From NCBI RefSeq assembly GCF_023935105.1, contig NZ_CP096040.1, positions 3,844,001 through 3,908,000 on the forward strand: DNA of 64,000 nt, in the 5' to 3' direction. Below are positions 9,510 through 18,013 of this stretch, in pieces. The DNA is from Caulobacter segnis (lineage in GTDB: Bacteria; Pseudomonadota; Alphaproteobacteria; Caulobacterales; Caulobacteraceae). A model generated the notes under the pieces. The model was given only the letters and a program-made list of their open reading frames with translations, was not told where the DNA came from and did not search any database. The position numbers were made by a program, and so were the translations under genes. Within the stretch, counting starts at the first letter, position 1. Every line of letters begins with the position of its first letter.

Positions 9510-9911
9510 TCAGACCTGCCGCTGCTCTTTGAGCAGTCGCTCGACAAGGTCGCCCAACGCGGCCTCGATGAGTGGCTTGCGCAGCACACGGGCGTATCCG
9601 GCGGATCGGGCGGCGTCTTCCAGATCCCGCGTCGTCTCGGCGGTGAGCAGGATGGCCGCGCCCCGCCAGGCCTTGGCGCGCAGCGCGGTCAGCAGGCCAA
9701 GACCGTCGCCGTCGGGAAGCCTGTATTCCGAGACCAGCACCGCCGCCTCCCCGGCCGCGCCGTCGGCGAGCGCCGGCCGACAGGCGCCGAAGGCCCGCAC
9801 GTCGAGGTGGCGCGCGCGCAGATGAAGCTGCAGAGACCGCCGGATGGCGGGATCGTCCTCGACCAGCAGGATCGATGTCCGGCTTTCGGAGGCGCTGGGC
9901 GACGAGGTCAT
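9510..9911 (-). CDS. Stand-alone receiver domain protein at the FixLJ locus, Glu at phospho-acceptor site (possible FixT counterpart)
   Basis: This 133-aa protein is only a CheY-like receiver. The acidic pair (E18, D19, D20), the Thr of LLTAET and the Lys of RKP are kept. The usual phospho-acceptor Asp is Glu: LVSEYRLPDGDG, with E62 encoded by GAA. It follows fixJ by 79 bp in the same direction. In Caulobacter crescentus a single-domain receiver called FixT inhibits FixL and is reported (from memory) to hold an Fe-S cluster. This protein has only one Cys (C44), so the same cluster is not supported here. A TTACGTAGACCCCC stretch near 9978 could be a FixJ-type site, but this is weak. Confidence 0.85.
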   Translation of the reverse strand: MTSSPSASESRTSILLVEDDPAIRRSLQLHLRARHLDVRAFGACRPALADGAAGEAAVLVSEYRLPDGDGLGLLTALRAKAWRGAAILLTAETTRDLEDAARSAGYARVLRKPLIEAALGDLVERLLKEQRQV

Positions 9912-9990
9912 CAGACACTAGGGCGGCGGGTCGAAACTGACGGCCTAAACCCTTGCCCGACCTGAAAGTCGCTGTCGTTACGTAGACCCC

Positions 9991-10614
9991 CTAGGTGATC
10001 GAGGCGTCCAGCCCCGCCGCGAACGCCAGCCGCAGGGCCTCCGAGAGGTTGCGCACGCCCAGCTTGGTCATCAGATTGGCGCGGTGCACCTCGACGGTCC
10101 GGGGCGATATGCCCAGGTCGAAGGCGATCGACTTGTTGGGCAGCCCCCGCACCATGCCCTTGAACACATCCAGTTCGCGGGGACTAAGGCCCGCCAGGAT
10201 CGTGGCCGCCTCGTTGGCGCGCAGGACCTTGGTCTCGGCGACTTGTAGTCGCTCCAGGCCGCGCTCGATCGCGTCGATCAGGTCGGCCTGCTCGAACGGC
10301 TTTTCCAGGAAGTCGACGGCCCCCGCCTTCATGGCGCGCACCGCGACCGAGACATCCCCGTGGCCCGTGAGCACGACGACGGGCAAAGCCAATCCTCGGG
10401 CGATCATCTCGGCCTGCACCGCCAGTCCGTCCATGTCGGGCATGCGCACGTCCAGCAGCACGCAGCCGGGCTCCAGCCCCTTGGCCTCCTTCAGGAAGGC
10501 GACGCCGGAAGCGTGGGTGGTGACAGCGTAGCCGGCGGTGCGCAGCAGGAAGCTGGCCGAACGCCGGACGGCGTCCTCGTCGTCAACGATGTGGACTACG
10601 CTTTTGTCAGCCAT
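9991..10614 (-). CDS. fixJ: Oxygen-regulated response regulator FixJ
   Basis: FixJ is the DNA-binding partner of FixL that activates fixK-type genes at low oxygen. The 207-aa protein has an N-terminal receiver with D55 ([11 protein letters not shown]), acidic residues D11/D12 and a conserved Lys in LEKPF. A C-terminal LuxR/FixJ helix-turn-helix follows ([21 protein letters not shown] ... [17 protein letters not shown]). The frame extends upstream to 10794, but the start at 10614 ([12 protein letters not shown]) fits the family. It overlaps the fixL end by 8 bp, so the two are co-transcribed. Confidence 0.95.
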   Translation of the reverse strand: MADKSVVHIVDDEDAVRRSASFLLRTAGYAVTTHASGVAFLKEAKGLEPGCVLLDVRMPDMDGLAVQAEMIARGLALPVVVLTGHGDVSVAVRAMKAGAVDFLEKPFEQADLIDAIERGLERLQVAETKVLRANEAATILAGLSPRELDVFKGMVRGLPNKSIAFDLGISPRTVEVHRANLMTKLGVRNLSEALRLAFAAGLDASIT

Positions 10615-12241
10615 CGACCTGCTCCGGCTCCGCCCGGACGAGCGTGAAATGGAATTGCGAACCGCCGCCCGGACGCGGTTCGAACCAGATCCGGCCGCCG
10701 TGCGCCTCGACGATCGTGCGGCAGATCGAAAGGCCCAGGCCCATGCCCTCGGACTTGGTGCTGACGAAGGCGCTGAACAGGCCTTCGATGACATCGTCAG
10801 GGATCCCTGGACCGGAATCCGCGACGGTCAGGCGTACCAGCCCATCCGCCTGGGCCTGGCTGCTGAACCAGAGACGGCGCTCGGGGGAGTCGGCCATCGC
10901 CTCGACCGCGTTGCGGGCCAGGTTCACCAGCACCTGCTGGATCTGGACCTTGTCGACCAGCACGCGGCCGGCGACCGGATCCAGACTCACCTCGGCTTCG
11001 ACGCCGTGCACCCGCGCCCCGACCAAGCCCAGCGCCACCGACTCGCGAACCAGGGCCGAGAGATCCTGAACCGTCCGGTCGACCTCGCCGCGCGCCACGA
11101 ATTCGCGCAGGCGGCGGACGATATGGCCGGCGCGCAGGGCTTCGCTGACGGCGTCGTCCAGCGCTTCCAGGATCATCGGCAGGTCGTCAGGCTCGGGCCG
11201 CGTCAGCAGGCCACGGACACCTTGCACGTAGTTGGCCACCGCCGTGATCGGCTGGTTCAGCTCGTGCGCCAGGGTCGAGGCCATGGCGCCCATGGCGCTG
11301 ACTCGCGAGACATGGATCAATTCGGCCTGCAGGGTCTCAAGCTTGGCCTCGGTGCGATAGCGCTCGGTCAGGTCGCGAATGAAGCCGGTGAAGACCCGCT
11401 GCCCCTCTCCCTTGGCCTCGCCGACCGCCAGCTCCATCGGAAAGGTCGAGCCGTCACGCCTCTGGCCGGTGACCACGCGGCCAAGGCCGATGATCCGCCG
11501 CTCGCCGGTGTCGACATAACGTTGCAGGTAGCCGTCGTGCCGCTCGCGGTCCGGCGAGGGCATCAGCATGCGGACATTGCGCCCGACGACATCCGCCTCC
11601 GCGTAACCGAACAGCCGCTCGGCCGCCGCGCTGAAGGACAGGATCAGGCCGTGGTCGTCGATGACGATCATGGCGTCGGGCACCGTCGACAGGATCGATT
11701 GCAGGTGGTTGGCGCTGGCGCGCAGGGCTCGCTCGCTGGCGCGCTGGTCGGTGGCGTCGCGCACGACCACGCCATAGCCCTCGAGCTTACCGCCACCGTC
11801 GCGCAAGGTCGTGACCGAGACGTGAGCCAGGAACTCCGAGCCGTCCTTGCGGACCCGCCAGTCCTCTTCCTCGAACCGGCCCTGCTCGCGAGCGCGGGCC
11901 AGGTCGACCTCGGGCTTGTCGCGTTCCTTGGCGTCCTCGGGATAGAAGACGGCGGTGTTCTGACCCAGGATCTCGGCCTCGGCCCAACCCTTCAGACGCT
12001 CGGCGCCGGCGTTCCAGATCAGCACGTCGCCCTTGGGATCGAGCATGTAGATGGCGTACTCGGCCGCTCCGTCGATCAGCAGGTTCAGCTGGTGCGCGGC
12101 CGCGCCGGCCGGCGCGTCGTCGCGTCGTCGCCTCGCCCTCACGCCCAGGGCGATCGCCGCTGTCACGAAGCCCGCCAGGGCCAAGCCGTAGGCGATCAAG
12201 TGCTGAACGTCGGCCAGTCGCGACGCCTTGCCGATATCCAT
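10607..12241 (-). CDS. fixL: Oxygen sensor histidine kinase FixL (heme PAS)
   Basis: The protein is 544 aa. It has one N-terminal membrane segment (about residues 13-35), then two PAS domains, then HisKA and HATPase. The second PAS carries the FixL heme signature [10 protein letters not shown] with candidate proximal heme ligand H235, followed by [17 protein letters not shown]. The kinase histidine is H326 in [11 protein letters not shown]. The ATPase end has the [17 protein letters not shown] and [10 protein letters not shown] boxes. Oxygen on the heme is known to switch off the kinase in this family. Pairing with fixJ is direct (8-bp overlap), and the target cco operon is in the same window. 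Confidence 0.96.
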   Translation of the reverse strand: MDIGKASRLADVQHLIAYGLALAGFVTAAIALGVRARRRRDDAPAGAAAHQLNLLIDGAAEYAIYMLDPKGDVLIWNAGAERLKGWAEAEILGQNTAVFYPEDAKERDKPEVDLARAREQGRFEEEDWRVRKDGSEFLAHVSVTTLRDGGGKLEGYGVVVRDATDQRASERALRASANHLQSILSTVPDAMIVIDDHGLILSFSAAAERLFGYAEADVVGRNVRMLMPSPDRERHDGYLQRYVDTGERRIIGLGRVVTGQRRDGSTFPMELAVGEAKGEGQRVFTGFIRDLTERYRTEAKLETLQAELIHVSRVSAMGAMASTLAHELNQPITAVANYVQGVRGLLTRPEPDDLPMILEALDDAVSEALRAGHIVRRLREFVARGEVDRTVQDLSALVRESVALGLVGARVHGVEAEVSLDPVAGRVLVDKVQIQQVLVNLARNAVEAMADSPERRLWFSSQAQADGLVRLTVADSGPGIPDDVIEGLFSAFVSTKSEGMGLGLSICRTIVEAHGGRIWFEPRPGGGSQFHFTLVRAEPEQVDG

Positions 12242-12422
12242 GCGGTCCGCCGAAAGTCCTTGTCATCCCGATGATGGCCTGCGTCGGATGACAGGATCAA
12301 GCGTCGGATGCCCGACCGAAGCTCCGTCCTCGCGCGGCGATCCGGGAAACTACGTCGGGGGTACTACCGAATGGCGCGGGCGCCGCCGTTCGCGCGAAAA
12401 GGGGGCGAAGGAGCCAGACCCA

Positions 12423-12965
12423 ATGCCCCAGACCCTCATCAAGACCCTACCGTGCGATCTGACGGTCACCGCGCGCACCCAAGGCGGCCTGAACATCCGC
12501 ATGCGTCCGGCGACGCCGGACGACCACGGCGCCCTCGCCGCCTTTTTCGCGGGCCTCAGCCCCGAGGACCTTCGCCACCGCTTCCTGGCCAGCCTCAAGG
12601 CGGTCGATGAGCGACAGCTGGCCCTGATGACCCGCAACCAGGTCGGAGGCGACGTCACCTTCGTGTCGTGCGACGCCGCCAACAGCGCGATCCTCGCCGT
12701 CGCGACCCTGGCGACTGGTCCTGGCGACGAGCGCGCCGAGGTTGCGGTGTCGGTCCGCTCCGACCTGAAGGGCCAGGGCCTGTCCTGGTCGTTGCTGGAA
12801 CACACCCTGGCCTACGCCCGCGCCGTCGGCGTCAAGGTCGTGGAGTCGATCGAGACCGCCGACAACCATCCCGCCCTGGATCTGGAGCGCGAGATGGGCT
12901 TCACGGTCCGCCCGGTGTCCGACGACCACGGCCTGCGCCTGGCCGAACTCGCCGTCGCGGTGTAG
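12423..12965 (+). CDS. GNAT-family N-acetyltransferase
   Basis: The protein is 180 aa starting MPQTLIKTLPCD. The start is supported by AAGGAG 9 nt upstream; the longer open frame from 12228 is not needed. It shows a GNAT layout: IRMRPATPDDHGALAAFF at the N-terminus, the SPEDLRHRF stretch common in the acetyltransferase domain of Pat-like enzymes, an AEVAVSVRSDLKGQGLSWSL motif A region, and a C-terminal strand. The substrate is unknown. It is divergent from fixL (181 bp apart) and is followed by a strong terminator, so it is monocistronic. Confidence 0.85.
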   Translation: MPQTLIKTLPCDLTVTARTQGGLNIRMRPATPDDHGALAAFFAGLSPEDLRHRFLASLKAVDERQLALMTRNQVGGDVTFVSCDAANSAILAVATLATGPGDERAEVAVSVRSDLKGQGLSWSLLEHTLAYARAVGVKVVESIETADNHPALDLEREMGFTVRPVSDDHGLRLAELAVAV

Positions 12966-12967
12966 CC

Positions 12968-12994
12968 GCGCCGCCCGTCATGGGCGGCGCCTTT
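12968..12994 (+). terminator. Rho-independent terminator after the GNAT gene
   Basis: A perfect 9-bp stem GCGCCGCCC/GGGCGGCGC with loop GTCAT is followed by CTTTC. It begins 3 bp after the GNAT stop codon. Confidence 0.75.
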
Positions 12995-13026
12995 CGGCTG
13001 AATTCCGAGTGCGGCTCGCCCATGTT

Positions 13027-13075
13027 GGCTTCGTATCGGCGGCGAGACACGCTGATACAAAGGCAATACGAAGCC
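13027..13075. repeat. Inverted repeat with 10-bp arms in the gap before the regulator/kinase pair
   Basis: The arms GGCTTCGTAT (13027-13036) and ATACGAAGCC (13066-13075) are perfectly complementary across a 29-nt spacer. Within it, GTATC (from 13033) can instead pair with GATAC (around 13053), so two exclusive hairpins are possible. The rest of the 366-bp gap (12966-13331) shows the GNAT terminator and no credible gene. The regulator promoter must lie there, but I cannot place it. Confidence 0.5.
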
Positions 13076-13331
13076 GCCCGACTGCCCTCACAATCGGATC
13101 GTCTACTCCGTCGCCGCCTTCAAAGGGGGCGCTTCAGAGACACGAGACGTGAAAAGCGCCCGTCCAGACCCGCATCGTCGACCCGCGGCGGCTGCGTCCA
13201 TGACCGCCGCGTGGACGGATCGCGCGCCATCGCCGCCAAGTCCGCCGACGGAACGGGCGCGACGTTCGGTCCCGCGTCGGACCGGAAACGATGTGCCCCC
13301 GTGCTCACGCTCGTGGTTTACTGTCGCGGCC

Positions 13332-14057
13332 ATGAGTCCGAAGACCGAAACGTCTGCCGTCGCCGAAATATTGCTGGTCGAGGACGACCTCGAGCTGAGG
13401 CGCGAAATGACCGCTTACCTCAGCGAGAACGGCCACCTCGTGCATGAGGCGGGCGACGTGCCGACCGCGCGGAAGATCCTGGCGGAGCGCGCCATCCAGG
13501 TGGCCGTGCTGGACGTGAACCTGCCCGGCGAGGACGGCCTGTCCTTGTGCCGGACCCTGGCCGGCGGCGATGGCCCCGCCATCCTGATGCTGACGGCCCA
13601 GGGCGATCCCATCGACCGGATCCTGGGTCTGGAGCTGGGCGCCGACGACTACGTGGTCAAGCCGATCATGCCCCGTGAGCTGCTGGCCCGCGTGAAGGCG
13701 CTGCTGCGCCGCCGTCCCGCCGGCATGGCGGTTCGCAAGACCAGCATCTATCGGTTCGCCGACTTCCGCCTGGACCTCGCGGCCCGCCAACTGCGGGCGC
13801 CCAACGGGGCCATCCTGCTGCTGACCCGCAGCGAGCTGGCGATCCTGGGCGCCTTGCTGGATCGCGCCCGCCAGGTGGTGCCACGCGAGGACCTGATCGC
13901 CCTGCTGCGCTCCGACGAGGCCGATGAGATGGGCCGCGCGGTCGACCTGCACATCAGCCGCCTGCGCCGCAAGATCCAGGACCAGACGGACCGCGAACTG
14001 ATCCGCACCTATCGCGGCGTCGGCTACATGCTGGACGCGGGAGTGATCGGCGAATGA
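13332..14057 (+). CDS. OmpR/PhoB-family response regulator
   Basis: The protein is 241 aa from MSPKTETSAVAEILL; the frame is open back to 13149, but the extension is low-complexity and non-conserved. The receiver has E17/D18/D19, acceptor D61 (AVLDVNLPGEDG) and Lys in YVVKP. The C-terminal winged helix ends HISRLRRKIQD ... IRTYRGVGYML, typical of the OmpR class. It overlaps the downstream kinase by 4 bp (ATGA), so they form a two-component pair. The signal and regulon are unknown. Confidence 0.93.
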   Translation: MSPKTETSAVAEILLVEDDLELRREMTAYLSENGHLVHEAGDVPTARKILAERAIQVAVLDVNLPGEDGLSLCRTLAGGDGPAILMLTAQGDPIDRILGLELGADDYVVKPIMPRELLARVKALLRRRPAGMAVRKTSIYRFADFRLDLAARQLRAPNGAILLLTRSELAILGALLDRARQVVPREDLIALLRSDEADEMGRAVDLHISRLRRKIQDQTDRELIRTYRGVGYMLDAGVIGE

Positions 14058-16111
14058 CCTGGCGCAGACGTCTCAGCCCGCCCCTGTGGGCCCGCATCCT
14101 GGCCATCGTCGTCGGCGCCCTGGCCGCCGCCCAGGTGGTGACCCTGGTCCTGACGGTGTTCTTTCCGCCGGCTCCGCCACAGCAATACAGCCTGGCCGAC
14201 ATCGGCGCGGCCCTGCGCGGCGGCGACACGCCGGAAGATCGCGACCGACCGCTGGTCCTGACCTTCGAGGACACCGCGCCCAGCCTGCAAAGCCCCGGCT
14301 GGGTGGTCTCGCCACCCGCCACGCGCGACCTCGCCAAGCTGATCGGCGCGGCCGAGACCGACGTGCGTCTGTTGTTCTACGCCCCGCCGCCGCTGGTGGG
14401 CGCGCCGCTGCCCCCGCCGCCGCCCAGGGCCGAGACGGCGCCATCGCGCTTCATGTCCGGGATCGTCCAGGTCGGCCAGGCCGGTCCCGCCGGCGGGCCC
14501 GGCGGTCCAGGAGGCCCTGGCGGACCTGGCGGTTCCCCGCCGATGGCGATGCCGCCGGGTGGCGCGCCCGGCATGCGCCCTGGCGTTTTTGGCCAGCCCA
14601 ATGGCGTGTTCCCGCCCCAGCGCTTCCAGCGCCCCGCCACGCAGGCGTCGCGACCCAACCGCCCGTCGAGCGGCTCGCCCTTCCCGGGCGGCGGCGCAAC
14701 CCCGTCCGGCGCGTCTTCGATACGCGGTCCGGGCGGCGCCCCGCAGGGCATGGCGGCGGCGATCGGTCAGGCCATGGCCGGACGCGCGTCCAGCATGCCC
14801 GACGCCCCGAATGGACCGCCGCGCGGCCCGATCATTCGCTCGCCCCTGGATGCCGCGGTCTTCGCGCGCCCCACGGCGCGTTTGGTGCTCACCAGCACCG
14901 CCACCAGCGAGACGCCCGCCCGCGCGCCGACCACCACCGCCTTGCCGGCGCCCGCCCCGGTCGTCGTGGCGCCGGCCGCCGCGCCGCCCGTCACCGCGCT
15001 CGAGCGGATCGAGCCGGCCCGGCCCGCCACCGAGCCCGCGATCGCGCGCATCCCGCCGACCCGGGTGGCGCAGCCGGCCGTGCCCGCCGTCGTGGCTGAA
15101 CGCACCCTGCCGCCGCCCAGCGCCACCAGCGGCTTCCGCCTGGGCCGCGCGCCCTATGTCGAGGGCGAGTTCGTCGCGGCCATGCGCGTCGCCGACGGTC
15201 GCTGGGCCACCGTTCGTCCCCAGCCCGAGGGCTTTCCCAACAGTTGGCAGCGTCGCGTACTGCTGTGGTTCGGCCTCTCGGTGGCGCTGATCGCACCGGT
15301 GGCCTTCTATGTCGCCTGGCGACTGGCCGCGCCGCTGAAGGTGTTCGCCGAGTCGGCCGATCGCCTGGGCCGCGAACCATCCGCCGACCTGCCGCCGCTA
15401 TCGGGCCCGGCCGAGATCGGCAAGGCCGCCGACGCCTTCAACCTGATGCAGCAGCGGCTGCGGCGCTATGTCGACGACCGCACCGGCATGATCCGCGCCA
15501 TCTCGCACGACCTGCGCACGCCCCTGACCCGCATGCGCTTCAAGCTGGAGCGCGCCTCGCCCGCCCTGCGGTCAGCCATCGGTCGCGACATGGACCAGAT
15601 GGAGGAGATGATCGCCTCGGTGTTGGCCTTCATGCGTGACGAGACCCATGTGGCGGCGCGTCAGATCGTCGACCTGCGCTCGCTGCTGGAAGTAGTGGTC
15701 GACGACGCCCAGGGGCCCGCCAAGCTGGAGCCCGGCCCGGCCGTCCTGGCCGAGATCGACGTGGTCGGCGTGCAGCGGGTCGTCGAGAACCTGATCGACA
15801 ACGCGCTCAAGTACGGCGACCAGGCGACCGTCCGCCTGGACGTCCGCGACGGCGAGGCCTTCATCGAGGTCGCCGACAAGGGTCCCGGCCTGTCGCCCGA
15901 CGACCTGGAGCGCGTCTTCCAGCCGTTCTATCGCAGCGAGGCGGCCCGCGCCTCGGGCAAGTCGGGCGTGGGCCTGGGCCTCTCGGTCTCGCGATCGACC
16001 ATCCGGGCCCACGGCGGCGACCTGCGCCTGCGTTCGGGCGACGCCGGCCTGGTCGCCGAACTGCGCCTGCCGCAAGCCCGCGCTTCCGCCCAGAGGGCGG
16101 TGGCCGCCTAG
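14054..16111 (+). CDS. Sensor histidine kinase with very long Pro/Gly-rich periplasmic region
   Basis: The protein is 685 aa, long for an EnvZ-like kinase. The first membrane segment is at about residues 12-37 and the second at about 400-425. HAMP, HisKA (AISHDLRTPLTR, H485) and HATPase with NLIDNALKYGD, DKGPGL and GVGLGLSVSR follow. The roughly 360-residue region between the membrane segments is low complexity: Pro runs near residues 110-130, a GGP repeat tract near 143-160, then Ala/Pro/Thr-rich sequence. Such a region is likely extended or disordered and may reach through the periplasm; this is inference. The gene is coupled to the OmpR regulator upstream and its stop overlaps the convergent regulator at 16108. 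Confidence 0.92.
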   Translation: MTWRRRLSPPLWARILAIVVGALAAAQVVTLVLTVFFPPAPPQQYSLADIGAALRGGDTPEDRDRPLVLTFEDTAPSLQSPGWVVSPPATRDLAKLIGAAETDVRLLFYAPPPLVGAPLPPPPPRAETAPSRFMSGIVQVGQAGPAGGPGGPGGPGGPGGSPPMAMPPGGAPGMRPGVFGQPNGVFPPQRFQRPATQASRPNRPSSGSPFPGGGATPSGASSIRGPGGAPQGMAAAIGQAMAGRASSMPDAPNGPPRGPIIRSPLDAAVFARPTARLVLTSTATSETPARAPTTTALPAPAPVVVAPAAAPPVTALERIEPARPATEPAIARIPPTRVAQPAVPAVVAERTLPPPSATSGFRLGRAPYVEGEFVAAMRVADGRWATVRPQPEGFPNSWQRRVLLWFGLSVALIAPVAFYVAWRLAAPLKVFAESADRLGREPSADLPPLSGPAEIGKAADAFNLMQQRLRRYVDDRTGMIRAISHDLRTPLTRMRFKLERASPALRSAIGRDMDQMEEMIASVLAFMRDETHVAARQIVDLRSLLEVVVDDAQGPAKLEPGPAVLAEIDVVGVQRVVENLIDNALKYGDQATVRLDVRDGEAFIEVADKGPGLSPDDLERVFQPFYRSEAARASGKSGVGLGLSVSRSTIRAHGGDLRLRSGDAGLVAELRLPQARASAQRAVAA

Positions 16112-16836
16112 GATGCGGGGACGCGCTCCACGGGGACGGTGAACAGGTAGCCCGCGTGGCGGACGGTCCGGATCAGCCGGGCCCCGCCCTCGGCGCGGGC
16201 CAGCTTGCGCCGCAAGCGGCTCATCGCGACGTTGATCTGGAAGTCGCGCGCCCGCGCCTCCTCGCCCGTCTCGGCCGGCGCCAGGTCACGGCGGGCCACC
16301 ACCTCCTGAGCCTTGGACACCAGGACCTGCAGCAGCTTGAACTCGGTCGGCGAAAGATCGACGGACCGGTCGCGAGGATCGAACAACTGGTGGGTCGCGG
16401 TGTTCAGCCGCCAGCCGTCGAAGCGATAGCTTTCGGAACGGTCGTACGCGCTGGTCAGGTGAACCGTCTCCTGCCGACGGCGCAGCACCGCCCGCAAGCG
16501 CGCCAGCAGCTCCCGCGCGCGATAGGGCTTGGTCACGTAGTCGTCGGCGCCGATCTCGAGGCCGACCACGATGTCGGCTTCCTCGGCCGCGGCGCTGAGC
16601 ACGATGACGCCCGGCGCCAGGGCCCGCCCGCGCAGGCGACTGCAGATCGCCAGGCCCGGCTCCCCTGGCCGCATCAGGTCCAGCACCACCGCGTCGACCT
16701 CGGCCTTGGCCAGGATGTCGTCCATCTCGCGCGACGACGACGCCTCGAGCACCTCATAGCCGTGCGAGGTCAGGAAGCCGCCAAGGGTCGACAGCGCGTC
16801 GCGGTCGGAGTCGAGAAGAAGGATCCTGTGCCGCAC
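16108..16836 (-). CDS. OmpR-family response regulator, convergent with the kinase
   Basis: The protein is 242 aa. The receiver has D9/D11, acceptor D53 (AVVLDLMRPGEPG) and Lys in YVTKPY. A winged-helix output domain follows (VDLSPTEFKLLQVLVSKAQEVV ... MSRLRRKLARAEG ... IRTVRHAGYLF). The stop codon overlaps the stop of the Pro-rich kinase by 4 bp on the opposite strand. No kinase is adjacent in its own direction, so it is an orphan or shares the neighbouring kinase. That second option is a guess from position. Confidence 0.92.
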   Translation of the reverse strand: MRHRILLLDSDRDALSTLGGFLTSHGYEVLEASSSREMDDILAKAEVDAVVLDLMRPGEPGLAICSRLRGRALAPGVIVLSAAAEEADIVVGLEIGADDYVTKPYRARELLARLRAVLRRRQETVHLTSAYDRSESYRFDGWRLNTATHQLFDPRDRSVDLSPTEFKLLQVLVSKAQEVVARRDLAPAETGEEARARDFQINVAMSRLRRKLARAEGGARLIRTVRHAGYLFTVPVERVPAS

Positions 16837-16947
16837 GATCGAAAACGCCCGCTACTTTTCGGATCGTTTCGACTTAGCCAGCGTCGAGGGCGAAAAGAGT
16901 GACCGTTTGTATTGCCAGGGCGCCGATTGCGGCGCGATTGCGGCGAC

Positions 16948-17892
16948 CTAGAGGGCTGCGGCGGCTTCCAGGCAAAGCGAGAGCAACCAGCCATTCGGAG
17001 AGTCCGCTCCGTCGGTGGCGCGCAACACCGCCCCGAACGGCGTCGGCGACGGCGCGTTGGGCGGCTCGACCATCGCCACCTTGCCGCGCTCGGCGGCCAT
17101 CTGGGCCAGGCGGCGGGGCAGAATGCAGACCATGTCCGAGCGGCTGATCATGTTCAGGGCGCTGAACGAGTCCTGCACCGAAATCGGCTGATAGGCGTTA
17201 CCCGCGAGGTCGTAGCGCTCTCCCCACGAGGTGACGCGGCGCAGGCCCAAATGCCCGGCCGAGGTGCGATCCGGATCGTCGTTGCCGCCGGAGACGCCCA
17301 GTCGCGGCAGACGGGCCAGGGTCTCGTAGTCGATGCCAGCGATCACCGCCGGATGGTCACGTCGCAACACCCAGACGCCGCTCTCCTCGAAGAGCTGGGT
17401 ATGGGTGAAGCGCCCCGGGATCGCCTCGAAGCAGCCGATCACCATGTCGAGGCTGCCGGTGTCGAGATCCTCGGTCATGCCGGCATAAAGGCTGCGGAAA
17501 TGGATCTGGACGTTCGGCGCGCACCGCAGCACCCGCTCGGCGATCAGCGGCCCCAGGACGTACGAGATGTAGGTCCCGGCCGCGATGTTGAAGACATGCT
17601 GGTCCGTGCTCGGGTCGAACTTCTGGGCCGAGACGGCGGTCTCCAGCAGCTTCAGGGCGGTGCGGGCGGTGTCGGCGATTTCCAGGGCGCGCGGCGTCGG
17701 GCGCAGGCCCGTCTGGCCGCGAATGAACAGGTCGTCGCCGACCATCTCGCGCAGGCGACGCAGGGCGTGACTGACCGCCGACTGGGACAGGCCCAAGCGC
17801 TCGCCGGCGCGCGTGGCGTTCTTTTCTTCCAGCAGGGTGACGAACACCCGGAAGAGGTTGAGGTCGGCGGTTCTGAAATTCACGGCATTCAT
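16948..17892 (-). CDS. LysR-family transcriptional regulator
   Basis: The protein is 314 aa. It has an N-terminal winged HTH (FRVFVTLLEEKNATRAGERL, then LSQSAVSHALRRLRE) and a LysR substrate-binding domain. The overall pattern resembles the NodD/LinR/NahR group (DLFIRGQTGLRPTPRALEIA). It is divergent from the efflux operon at 18014, so it is a candidate regulator of that operon, probably responding to an aromatic or hydrophobic compound; this is inference from position. It lies 111 bp from the convergent-side regulator with no terminator seen. Confidence 0.93.
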   Translation of the reverse strand: MNAVNFRTADLNLFRVFVTLLEEKNATRAGERLGLSQSAVSHALRRLREMVGDDLFIRGQTGLRPTPRALEIADTARTALKLLETAVSAQKFDPSTDQHVFNIAAGTYISYVLGPLIAERVLRCAPNVQIHFRSLYAGMTEDLDTGSLDMVIGCFEAIPGRFTHTQLFEESGVWVLRRDHPAVIAGIDYETLARLPRLGVSGGNDDPDRTSAGHLGLRRVTSWGERYDLAGNAYQPISVQDSFSALNMISRSDMVCILPRRLAQMAAERGKVAMVEPPNAPSPTPFGAVLRATDGADSPNGWLLSLCLEAAAAL

Positions 17893-18013
17893 GGCTGTCG
17901 TGAAGAGATATCATTTCTCTCATGACAGGCGGAGTCCTATTTCGCCAGCCAGGGTTCGCGGACCGAACGAACCTCGAGGATTCCCCAAAACCTATCGAGA
18001 CGTGGAGCAGCGC

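Noticed and set aside
13149..13331. 61-residue N-terminal extension of the OmpR regulator
   Set aside because: Arg/Ala/Ser/Pro-rich and not receiver-like; the start at 13332 fits the family.
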